Below are positions 54,486 through 63,100 of a DNA stretch of 64,000 nt, piece after piece (position 1 is the first letter of the stretch; every line of letters starts with the position of its first letter). Location: positions 1,798,001-1,862,000 of the forward strand of contig NZ_CP143889.1 of NCBI RefSeq assembly GCF_036417355.1. Reading direction: 5' to 3'. A model generated the notes under the pieces. That model was not told the DNA's origin. It saw only the letters and a program-made list of their open reading frames with translations, and did no database searches. Made by a program: the position numbers and the translations under genes. Source of the stretch: Akkermansia sp. RCC_12PD. GTDB lineage: Bacteria > Verrucomicrobiota > Verrucomicrobiia > Verrucomicrobiales > Akkermansiaceae.

Positions 54486-56216
54486 TCAGTGGGACAACGG
54501 ACCTCCGTTCCCGGTTTCGATAATGTCAAAGCTCAGCTTGGCCAGCCGCACGGCGGCGGCGCCCGTTTCCTCCTCGTCGTGAATGACGTTGACGATTCCG
54601 GCGTGATGCAGGGAAGCCACTTCCGAGCGGAATTTGGCGCGGGCAATCACAGTGATATCGGGATTGGCATTCTTGATCTGCATGTAGGTGGACAGGGCCG
54701 GATTCGGGTCCGGGAAAGTGAAGGCGATCAGGCGCGCCGTCCGGATGCTCGCCAGCTCCATGGTGATCTGGTGCTGGATGTCCCCCAGAAAAGCCAGATG
54801 GCCGCCGTTGAGCAGGGATTTGACGGTATCCGCGTTCAAGTCAATGATAATGCAGGGGATGCCGTACCGGCCCAGGCTTTCGTGCATTTTTCTGCCTACG
54901 GGGCCATAGCCGCAGATGACGGCATGGTCCTTGATGCCGGATACGCGCGTAATCAGGGTTTCCACGCTCATGCGTTCATTCTTCAGCTTCAGGCCGGGAA
55001 TGCGCACCAGCAGGGGGGTAAGGCGGCGTGCCGCCTTCATCAGCAGGGGCGTCATGCCCATGGAAACGGCAGCAATGGCGTACACGTTGGCCGTCACCAG
55101 GGCGGGAATGGGGGTGATCTCCTGCATGAAAGGAATCAGCACCAGGGAGAATTCCCCCACGTTGGTCAGGGCCGTGGAAGCCATGATGCCCATGCGCCCC
55201 GGAATTTTCAGGAAATGCGCCGCCACAAGGCAGGCCACGAATTTGACGGCGAGAACGAAGGTGGCGAAAACGACTACGTTGCCGATGTGTTCCCACAAAT
55301 CGTTAATATCGATCAGCAGTCCCGCGGAAACGAAGAAAATGGTGAGGAAAAGGTCCTTGAACGGAAGCACTTCGCTGAGAACCCGGTGGCTGTAATAGGA
55401 GCCGCTGACGAAAAGTCCGGCGGTGAACGCTCCCAGCTCAATGCTCAATCCCAGCAGGCTGGCGAGCATGGCGATGCCGGAGCAGATGGCGAACACCATC
55501 AGGGTGAACAACTCCCGGCTTTTTGTGCGGGCCACGGCCAGCATAACGCGCGGAAGCAGATAGCGGCCGATCAGCCATGCGGCGGCCAGGAAGATTACGC
55601 CTCTCAGTACGGCGGCTCCTATGTTGAACGCCGTTTCCCAGGAATCGCGGGAGGTCCCGAATATCTGGGGCATGATGGCCACGAGCATGATGGCAGCAAT
55701 ATCCTGGAACAGCGCGATTCCCAGCGCCATCCTGGCTCCGGAAGTGCCGCTCAGCCCGAATTCCTGGAATGATTTCAGGGCTACCGCCGTGGAGGACAGC
55801 CCCATGATGGCCCCCACCGTCAGGGAATGGCTTAGATCCATGCCCGTCACGTAATGCAGGCCCAGCCCGAAGACAGCCGTGCAGAGGAACATCTGGAGGC
55901 CGCCGCCCAGCAGAGCCGTTTTCCGCAGGTGCTTGAGTTCGTCCAGGGAAAATTCCAGTCCCAGCGTGAACATGAGCAGGATGATGCCTACTTCCGAGAG
56001 AGCCTGGATGCTGACGTCGGAATTGGGAATGTGGTCCAGAATGCCGCAGTTGGCCAGAATGACGCCGCAGATGAAGTAGCCCGCCATCAGGGACTGCCGG
56101 AAATGGGCCAGAATCAGGGCGATCGCGATGATTCCCATGAACACGACGGTCAGCAGCGTGAAAAAGGGCGGGGCTGCATTCGGTTCCGCGGAAGCCAGTA
56201 CAGAAAGGAGCATCAT
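54486..56216 (-). CDS. Cation:proton antiporter with Rossmann (TrkA-N) domain, KefB/CPA2 type
   Basis: A 576-residue inner-membrane exchanger with about 12 hydrophobic segments (residues 20-390). LFTLGLEFSLDELKHL and ALKSFQEFGLSGTSGARMALGIALFQDIAAIMLVA match the CPA2/KefB core, including Gln-Asp in the exchange helix. A C-terminal NAD-binding domain has AVICGYGPVGRKMHESL near 399 and DINADTVKSL-like text here (DLNADTVKSL). KefB-type proteins release K+ in response to electrophiles; Na+/H+ exchange is also possible. It follows the phosphoesterase with a 19-bp gap. Confidence 0.9.
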   Translation of the reverse strand: MMLLSVLASAEPNAAPPFFTLLTVVFMGIIAIALILAHFRQSLMAGYFICGVILANCGILDHIPNSDVSIQALSEVGIILLMFTLGLEFSLDELKHLRKTALLGGGLQMFLCTAVFGLGLHYVTGMDLSHSLTVGAIMGLSSTAVALKSFQEFGLSGTSGARMALGIALFQDIAAIMLVAIMPQIFGTSRDSWETAFNIGAAVLRGVIFLAAAWLIGRYLLPRVMLAVARTKSRELFTLMVFAICSGIAMLASLLGLSIELGAFTAGLFVSGSYYSHRVLSEVLPFKDLFLTIFFVSAGLLIDINDLWEHIGNVVVFATFVLAVKFVACLVAAHFLKIPGRMGIMASTALTNVGEFSLVLIPFMQEITPIPALVTANVYAIAAVSMGMTPLLMKAARRLTPLLVRIPGLKLKNERMSVETLITRVSGIKDHAVICGYGPVGRKMHESLGRYGIPCIIIDLNADTVKSLLNGGHLAFLGDIQHQITMELASIRTARLIAFTFPDPNPALSTYMQIKNANPDITVIARAKFRSEVASLHHAGIVNVIHDEEETGAAAVRLAKLSFDIIETGNGGPLSH

Positions 56217-56235
56217 GGGCGGACGGAAAAAGGAC

Positions 56236-57090
56236 TCAGGGAATGGTGATCAGGCTGACCTCCGGCGGGCAGTTGAAACGTCCCGGCCCCACATACCCTA
56301 TACCGGGAGTGACAAAAACGGATTTCTTCCCGTAAGGATAAAACCCGGAAGCCATGGTTTCCCCTTCCATCATCAGCAGGGGAGAGGAAAAAAAGGGAAG
56401 CCTGATCTGTCCTCCGTGCGTATGGCCGGAAAGCATCAGGTCCCAGTGGTAGCGGTCCAGCAGTTCCCTTCCCTTGGGGTTGTGGCACAGGACGATGGTC
56501 GGCATGGGGGAATCCCCCCCCGGTTCCGCCGGAGTCATGCATTTGTCCGGAAAGCAGTCCCCCTCCCGTACGTCTCCCAGCCCCGCCAGCTTGAACTCGG
56601 CATTCCCGAGTCTGGGAACGGTGATGAAGGAAGCGGAATTCCTCAGCAGCGTGAAGCCTCCCTCCTTCAGGATACGTTCCACATTGCCGGACAGGGCCAT
56701 GTCATGGTTGCCCAGGCAGGCGTAGGACGGAGCGATGGAGGAAAGCTTCTGAAACTGTCTGATGTAGTCTCCTGCATGGGTGGCTCTCTGATAATCCGTG
56801 TAAAGGTCTCCCAGAAATACGATCATGTCCGGTTTGGCTTTCCCCGCCATCTGCACCGCCTCTTCCAGCAGGGGAAGGCTCGTGTGTACGTCCGACAGGA
56901 CCAGGATGCGCAGGCCGGAAAGGCCGGGCAGGCATCCGGCCGGGGCCTGCGTTTCACGGAATTTCAGAGTGTTGGCCTCCCACTGCATGTAGGAAAGGAG
57001 CAGAGACCCCAGAAGAACGGCTGCGGCGGCCAGGTAAAGGAACTTGCGGAGCAGGGAACGTTTTTTGGAGGGGGCGGGAGCGGCAGTCAT
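56236..57090 (-). CDS. Membrane-anchored metallophosphoesterase
   Basis: A 284-residue protein with a membrane helix near 11-28. The calcineurin-like core has ILVLSDVHTS (Asp, His), VFLGDLYTD (Gly-Asp), CLGNHDMA (Gly-Asn-His-Asp), VLCHNPKG (His) and LSGHTHGGQIRLP (Gly-His-Thr-His). It is close to YkuE/YaeI-type enzymes that act on lipid-linked phosphates, but the substrate is not shown. Its start overlaps the M29 stop by four bases. Confidence 0.88.
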   Translation of the reverse strand: MTAAPAPSKKRSLLRKFLYLAAAAVLLGSLLLSYMQWEANTLKFRETQAPAGCLPGLSGLRILVLSDVHTSLPLLEEAVQMAGKAKPDMIVFLGDLYTDYQRATHAGDYIRQFQKLSSIAPSYACLGNHDMALSGNVERILKEGGFTLLRNSASFITVPRLGNAEFKLAGLGDVREGDCFPDKCMTPAEPGGDSPMPTIVLCHNPKGRELLDRYHWDLMLSGHTHGGQIRLPFFSSPLLMMEGETMASGFYPYGKKSVFVTPGIGYVGPGRFNCPPEVSLITIP

Positions 57091-58196
57091 GAATGAATGG
57101 GATTGAGTATAGCCAGTTCCGGGGAAGTGAAAAGTCCGTTATGGCGTACGAGTTCGTTGTCCAGGTAAATGTCTCCGCCTCCGGCCTCTTCCGTCTGGAT
57201 GCAGACCATGTCCCAGTGGATTCGGGACTGGTTGCCGTTGTCTGCCACATGGTAGGCCTGTCCCGGCGTCAGGTGGAAGGAACCGGATATCTTTTCGTCA
57301 AAAAGAATGTTCCGCATCGGTTTGGTAATGGCCGGATTGACTCCGAAGGCGAATTCCCCCAGACGGCGCGCTCCGGAATCCGTATCCAGAATGGCGTTGA
57401 GCTGCGCGGTTTTGTCTCCGGCCTCCGCGTGAACAATCAGGCCATCTTCCAATGTCAGGCGGATGGAATCGAATGGAATGCCCTGGAACAGGGAGGGAAC
57501 GTTGAAGGAAATGTGTCCGTTGGCGCTGTCGATGACGGGGGCCGTAAACACTTCCCCGTCCGGCAGGTTGCACTCCCCGGCGCAGGGAATGGCATTCAGT
57601 CCCTTGATGGAAAAGGCAATCTCCGTGTCCGGCCCCGTAATGCGGATCTGGTCGGCGGCTTCCATCATCTCCGCCAGCCGTTTCATGGCGGGGCGCAGGG
57701 CGCCATAATTCATCAGGCAGGTGTGGAAATAAAAATCCTCAAACTCTTCCGTGCTCATGGCCGCCTGCTGGGCCATGCCTTCCGACGGCCAGCGCAGCCC
57801 GCACCAGCGTGTGTGGCGGATACGTCTTTGGGACACGGGATTCAGAGCCTTCATGGCTGTGGCCATGTTCTTCTGGGGAACGGAGGAAAATTCAAACGCG
57901 TTTCCGCCTCCGCGAATTTCTATATAGGCGTCCATGTCCTCCATTTCCGCCATGCGGTGGCGGGCGATGGCTTCATACTGTTCCTCCACGGCTCCGGAAA
58001 GCATCTCCCGGTTCAGGCGCGTCTGGTTCAGGCGCAGAAAGGGGAGGGCGCCTGCAGCGCGCACTTCCCGGATGAGGGCCACTCCCATTTCTTCCGGAAT
58101 ATCCGTCAATTCCAGAAGAACCCGGTCACCCGGCCGCAGGGCGGTGGAATACCCCGCAAGCTGGGCCGCCAATTCCTGAAAACGAGTGTCTCTCAT
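57087..58196 (-). CDS. Aminopeptidase, M29 family
   Basis: A 369-residue cytosolic metallopeptidase of the AmpS/aminopeptidase T type. FSIKGLNAIPCAGECNLPDGEVFTAPV is the metal-binding segment with Glu. GEFAFGVNPAITK and NGNQSRIHWDMVCI complete the site (His-x-Asp). I start at the ATG at 58196; the frame is open to 58232 but the family N-terminus fits MRDTRFQELA. It heads the run M29-phosphoesterase-antiporter-tatD and is divergent from purN. Confidence 0.9.
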   Translation of the reverse strand: MRDTRFQELAAQLAGYSTALRPGDRVLLELTDIPEEMGVALIREVRAAGALPFLRLNQTRLNREMLSGAVEEQYEAIARHRMAEMEDMDAYIEIRGGGNAFEFSSVPQKNMATAMKALNPVSQRRIRHTRWCGLRWPSEGMAQQAAMSTEEFEDFYFHTCLMNYGALRPAMKRLAEMMEAADQIRITGPDTEIAFSIKGLNAIPCAGECNLPDGEVFTAPVIDSANGHISFNVPSLFQGIPFDSIRLTLEDGLIVHAEAGDKTAQLNAILDTDSGARRLGEFAFGVNPAITKPMRNILFDEKISGSFHLTPGQAYHVADNGNQSRIHWDMVCIQTEEAGGGDIYLDNELVRHNGLFTSPELAILNPIHS

Positions 58197-58277
58197 GCCT
58201 TTATTAGGTGAATACGCCGGGCTTTTTGTCAAGCCGGAGGCTTGCCACGGGCAAAAATCTGTGGTTTCATCCCCCGG

Positions 58278-58865
58278 ATGTCCAGATTGCCCAAATTAGG
58301 AATACTCGGTTCCGGTTCCGGCTCCAATTGCCAGTCCATTCATGACGCCATCCGCTCCGGCGTCCTCAAGGCGGAAATAGCCGTGGTGATGTCCGACAAC
58401 CCGGACGCCTACATTCTGGAACGAGCCCGTTCCTGGGGCGTTCCGGCGGAAGTGATCGACTGCGCGGGCTTCAAGACCAAATTCCCGGAGGAATCCCAGG
58501 CCGCCGTTGCCGCGCGCCTGAAGGAATACGGCGTGGACTGCGTGTGCCTGGCCGGCTTCATGCGGCTGGTAAAATCCCCCCTGCTGCAGGCGTTCCCCTC
58601 CCGCATCGTCAATATTCATCCTTCTCTCCTGCCCGCGTTCCCAGGATTGCACGCCTGGGAACAGGCCGTCCAGGCAGGTGCGGAGGAAAGCGGCTGCACC
58701 GTGCATTATGTGGACGGCGGGATGGACACGGGCCCCATCCTCGGGCAGGCCCGCGTGCCCGTATTGTCCGGAGATACGCCGGAAAGCCTGCATGCCCGCA
58801 TTCAGGCGGAGGAGCACAGGCTTTATCCCGCCATGATTGCCCGGGTTCTGGAGACTTTGGAGTAA
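58278..58865 (+). CDS. purN: Phosphoribosylglycinamide formyltransferase
   Basis: A 195-residue purine enzyme that transfers formyl from 10-formyl-THF to GAR. LGSGSGSNCQSIHDAI (8-25 region) binds phosphate. CLAGFMRLV, IVNIHPSLLPAFPGLHAWEQA and GCTVHYVDGGMDTGPILGQ carry the catalytic Asn, His and Asp. The start at ATG 58278 is chosen over TTG 58242, as the added residues are unlike the family. Confidence 0.95.
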   Translation: MSRLPKLGILGSGSGSNCQSIHDAIRSGVLKAEIAVVMSDNPDAYILERARSWGVPAEVIDCAGFKTKFPEESQAAVAARLKEYGVDCVCLAGFMRLVKSPLLQAFPSRIVNIHPSLLPAFPGLHAWEQAVQAGAEESGCTVHYVDGGMDTGPILGQARVPVLSGDTPESLHARIQAEEHRLYPAMIARVLETLE

Positions 58866-58988
58866 TGCGGCCGCGGAGAAACGCGCTTTTCCGGAACTGA
58901 TGACAGGATGACTTATTCTCTTGTCTTGTTCTGTGAACGGAATCCGTTAAAAAGGAGTCCTCTTTTCAAGTAAAGGATAAAAACAACC

Positions 58989-59816
58989 ATGAAGATGAAA
59001 CCTTCCATCGCCCTGTTTGCCGCTTCCGCCCTTCTGGCGGGTATGGCCGGCGCACAAGACAAGGCTGCTGAAGCTCCGGCAGCCGATCAACCCAAACAAG
59101 AGAAAGAAATTACTGTGTCTCCTGAACAGATGAAAAAGGACCTGGGCTATTTCCTGGGCTTCCAAAGCGGCCAGCAGCTTGGCTCCGTTCCCACCCTCAC
59201 CTTTGACGATCTGGACCAGGAATCCTTCCTGCAGGGCATCAAGGACGGCATGGTTCGCAAGCCCGCCAAGGACCAGGACCAGCTGAAGCCTGCTCTGGAC
59301 GCGTTCCAGAAGCAGATTGACGAGCGCATTGCCGCCAAGGCCAAATCCAATCTGGAAGCCAGCAAGAAATTCATGGAGGAAAACGGCAAGAAGGAAGGTG
59401 TGGTAACCACGAAATCCGGCCTCCAGTATAAGGTGGAAAAGAAGGGAGGCGACGAAAAATTTGACGAGAAGAAGTTCAAGAATCCCATGTTCAAGGTGAA
59501 GTACAAGGGCACGCTGCTGGACGGCACCGTGTTTGACGACACCAAGGGACAGTCCGTGGAGCTTCCCCTCCAGGTCATTCCCGGCTTTGCAGAAGCCCTG
59601 ACTACGATGCCCGTTGGCTCCAAGTGGATTGTTTACATCCCTTCCGAGCTGGCCTATGGGGAAAACACTCCCGGCGCACCGATTGAACCCAATTCTCCCC
59701 TTATTTTTGAACTGGAATTGGATGGCATCTCGGAAGCCCCGGCTCCCCAGGGCGGTCCCATGAGCATTTCTCCCGAACAGCTTCAGGAAATGCTCAAGCA
59801 GAGCGGAGCCCAATAA
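58989..59816 (+). CDS. Secreted FKBP-type peptidyl-prolyl isomerase (Mip-like)
   Basis: A 275-residue periplasmic foldase. A signal peptide (about 1-22, GMAGAQ) is followed by an alpha-helical dimerisation segment rich in Lys/Glu (about 40-135), as in Mip/FkpA. The FKBP domain (about 160-250) has VKYKGTLLDGTVFDDTKG, QVIPGFAEALTTMPVGSKW and IPSELAYGENTPGAPIEPNSPLIFELEL. A short tail rich in Gln and Pro ends the protein. AAGGA lies 9 bp before the ATG, and a strong terminator follows. Confidence 0.94.
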   Translation: MKMKPSIALFAASALLAGMAGAQDKAAEAPAADQPKQEKEITVSPEQMKKDLGYFLGFQSGQQLGSVPTLTFDDLDQESFLQGIKDGMVRKPAKDQDQLKPALDAFQKQIDERIAAKAKSNLEASKKFMEENGKKEGVVTTKSGLQYKVEKKGGDEKFDEKKFKNPMFKVKYKGTLLDGTVFDDTKGQSVELPLQVIPGFAEALTTMPVGSKWIVYIPSELAYGENTPGAPIEPNSPLIFELELDGISEAPAPQGGPMSISPEQLQEMLKQSGAQ

Positions 59817-59837
59817 TAAAATGTTTCAATTTTTCAG

Positions 59838-59865
59838 GCCGTTCCTTCGGGAACGGCTTTTTTTG
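59838..59865 (+). terminator. Terminator after the FKBP gene
   Basis: GCCGTTCC-TTCG-GGAACGGC with a T7 run. It lies 20 bp after the stop codon. Confidence 0.9.
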
Positions 59866-59902
59866 TGTCTTCACCAAGATGATTTAAGTGTTGCTGCGTT
59901 CT

Positions 59903-60084
59903 CCGGATTGCGAATTCCCTTTATTTTGTTTATTTATATAAATATATAATAATCATTAATTTATGTAATTTGTAAATGTTATATATAATATTTTAAAATG
60001 ATTTGATCAATTTTCTATATTTTCATGAAGTATTCATGGAGAACCTTTAAGAAAAATAGTCTTGCCAACGGATTCGCAATCCGG
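59903..60084. repeat. Paired palindromic element C
   Basis: CCGGATTGCGAAT at 59903-59915 is perfectly inverted at 60072-60084, and the right copy is palindromic around CGC (CGGATT-CGC-AATCCG). The left copy has one extra T after the match. The 150 bp between are extremely AT-rich. The right copy ends 29 bp before the ATG of the giant autotransporter-repeat gene. Nothing else is seen in 59866-60112. Confidence 0.75.
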
Positions 60085-60112
60085 TTATTACTGAGGGCAA
60101 CATTATTGTGAT

Positions 60113-63100
60113 ATGAGACTTCATCTTCCTCCTCGTCTGCGTTTTGCTCTTATTGCTTCTCTGATTTCTTTTACCGGGTTTTCTTCATTTTCTGCACGGG
60201 CAGCTACTTCCGCCGATTTTTGGCAGGCTCCCGCCTTTGGCGGCACGGAATTCACATGGACGGGCGGTGGCGGTGATAATGCCTTGGGTACGGCGGGTAA
60301 TTGGGCGGGAGATGCCGCTCCGGCCCGGCCTGGTGACACGGGGCCTCATCTTATTTTTAACAATGTGGATGTTAACGTTACGGGCGCACCCCCCTCTACT
60401 TCCGACCAGGGGGGAATCTCCGTTACGGGTGACAGCAATGTAACGGTGGGCTTGGGGCCGTACGCGGGAAGCATTTTTGTGGGAAGCGGTTCAACCCTTT
60501 CCACATCATTTGGAACCCAGATCAAGAATAGTGAAGCGGAGGGCCATGCCAATGTGTATGTGGAAGGTACATTGAACCTGACGACACCGAGCGGCAACCT
60601 TAATCTTGATAATGGTCCCGGTGCGGGCAACCATTACTGGCACATCGGCCTCAACGGCCTCGTCAATCTGGCAAATACGTCCACGGTTACTAAAAACGGA
60701 AAAACGTGGAATGTGGAAGTGGTGGTTGCAAACAGCATGGAAGATACGTCCCTGACCAACCGCACGCTGACCACGGACATGGTGCTGACCCGCAAATTCA
60801 TGACGGCTGGAGCCGACCTGGGAAGCTCTCTGGACAATCTGCTCATCTGGAAGCAAACCGGAGAAGATGCCTATGAAGCGTTGACGCAGGTTGATTCCGT
60901 AGATCAGCTGGGGGCAGGCGACTTTCTGCTTGTGTCCACTGGTTCCGGAATGTCCGTGCAGTACAAGGGGGCGGGCTACGCTGCAGAGACCCTCATATGG
61001 AATTCCGAGTCCGGCATTTGGAGTGACAAGGGAACGGGCTGGTACAAGGAAGGGGATGGCGGAAAAACGGATACCTCCTTCCTGAACGGGGATTCTGTCA
61101 TTTTCAATGCTGATGAAGGCAATAAAACGGTGACTGTTGCCGGAGCCATTGACGTCAAATCCATGACATTTGAAGATGGGACCGTTTATTCCCTGCTTTT
61201 GGAAAATTCGGCTTCCCTGGCAGCGGAATCCGTCATCCTGGGCAACAATGCCGAGCTCACCTTGGGAAGTGATGCCAGCCGCTTTTCTTCTTTCTCTTCA
61301 GAGGTTAGCGGTTCGGAAGGGGCTTCCCTCAGCGTGTGGCTTACAGCATCCTCAAATGGAAACAATACTGTCTCTCTGGGGGCTGCTTCCGGTCTTGAAA
61401 ATGTTTATATCAATGGAACGCTTGCCGCCAACCTGTCGGGAGCCGCCTCCTCCACCAGCATGGGAAATGCCGTCCTGCATATGAACAATGGCAGTACCTT
61501 CCTGATCCGCAGCGGGGCGGGCAATACCGTTGCTCCGGCTTCCAGAATGGTGGTGGAAGGGGACATGACTTTTGAACTGGGGGATGGACTTACCACCGCT
61601 TCCGCATTCACCACGAACATCGTGGGCGGGGATTCCGTTGCGGCTTCCAACAATCTTATATTCAAAGGGCACACCGGGAATGTAACGGTCACGGGGAATA
61701 TTGACTATGCGGGAAGAATTGGTTTTAACGAGGCTTCCGGAGGATATGGCCCGTCTGTAACATTCAAAGACAATACCATACGGGTGGGATCCATCAAGAA
61801 TGACTATTGCACGAGCATCATGAATTTCAACAATAGTCAGGTGACGGCAACAGGTGTTTACATGGGCAGCCGCTGGGATGGTTCCCAAATTGTTTTGAAT
61901 CAAGGTACGGAGATGTCCACCGGCCAATTGCGCCTGGGGGACAGGAACGGGGACCCCTCTATGTCCGAGTGCGTTGTCGTAGTAAATCGGGGGGCTACAC
62001 TGAATGTAACGGGAACATCTAATGGCCATGCTACTTCCCGCAGTCTTCTTCTTGCCCATTGGGCGGCAGGGAGCGGCAGAATTAATTTGCAGGGGGGGAC
62101 TCTGAATTCTTTTGGTGCTACGATGTTCCTGGCCTGGGCTGGTACTGAAACCCAGTCGAAAGGAACGTTTAGTGCCACTTCCGGAACGGCCAATCTGCTG
62201 GGAATGGATTTCTGGGGAGAAAGCGGCGGAGTATTTAAGGGGCAATTCCTTCTGGGTACTGCGACAACCGGGGACGCCCGTGTGAACTTCGGGACATCCG
62301 GTATTACCAATTTTGCCGGTTCCTCTGTCATTCAGTTAGGGGAAGGTACGCTGGGTGCCCTGGGTAATTGGTCGCTCTCTTACAATACTGATTATACGGA
62401 AGCGTTTGTCAACTTGGTTGGTTCGGTGAATGGTACCATTATTGACACGCAGGATGCCAATGACGGAACCACGGACCGTACGATTACATTCCAGAATGGA
62501 CTGACCGGCAGTGGAAAACTCGTAAAAACAGGAGCCGGCACCCTCGTTCTCAATGGCACCGCCAAGGCTCCGGTTCCCGCAGACGGGGACACGGCTGCCA
62601 TTCCCGGCTTCACCGGAACGGTGGAACTGCGGGAAGGCAGCCTGACCGTAAAAGATTCCAGCGTCATCGGGCAGGGAACCCTGCTCATCGGGGGAGGGCT
62701 TTCTGTTGCTGTAACTTCCGAGAATGGATATTCCCTGGATGCCGGTTCTACGCTGGGCACGACCAACATTGCGGGGGGTACGGCTACGTTGGGTGCGGTC
62801 CTGACACTGAACGGAGGCGTCTTGAGTTTTGATTCCCTGAGCACGGATACGGCTGCCTTGACGGTTAATTCCGTAAACGGCAATTCGGCTACGGATGTGC
62901 AGGTGGCTTTGTCTTCTCTCACTACCAATACAAATTATGCCCTGCTGCATGGCACGGGGCTGGAGGACAAATCCTTCACACTTTCCGGAGCGGCGGCTGA
63001 ATTGTACAAAGGTTCGTTTGAGGTGATCGACAATACCTTGTATGTTTCCTTTACGGACAAGGAGGGCCTCCTGCGCTGGAAGAGCGGTAACTGGAGTACC

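Noticed and set aside
58935-58955. ACGGAATCCGTT palindrome before the FKBP gene
   Set aside because: It shares bases with the element family but has no three-base centre and no partner; it may be an unrelated operator or chance.
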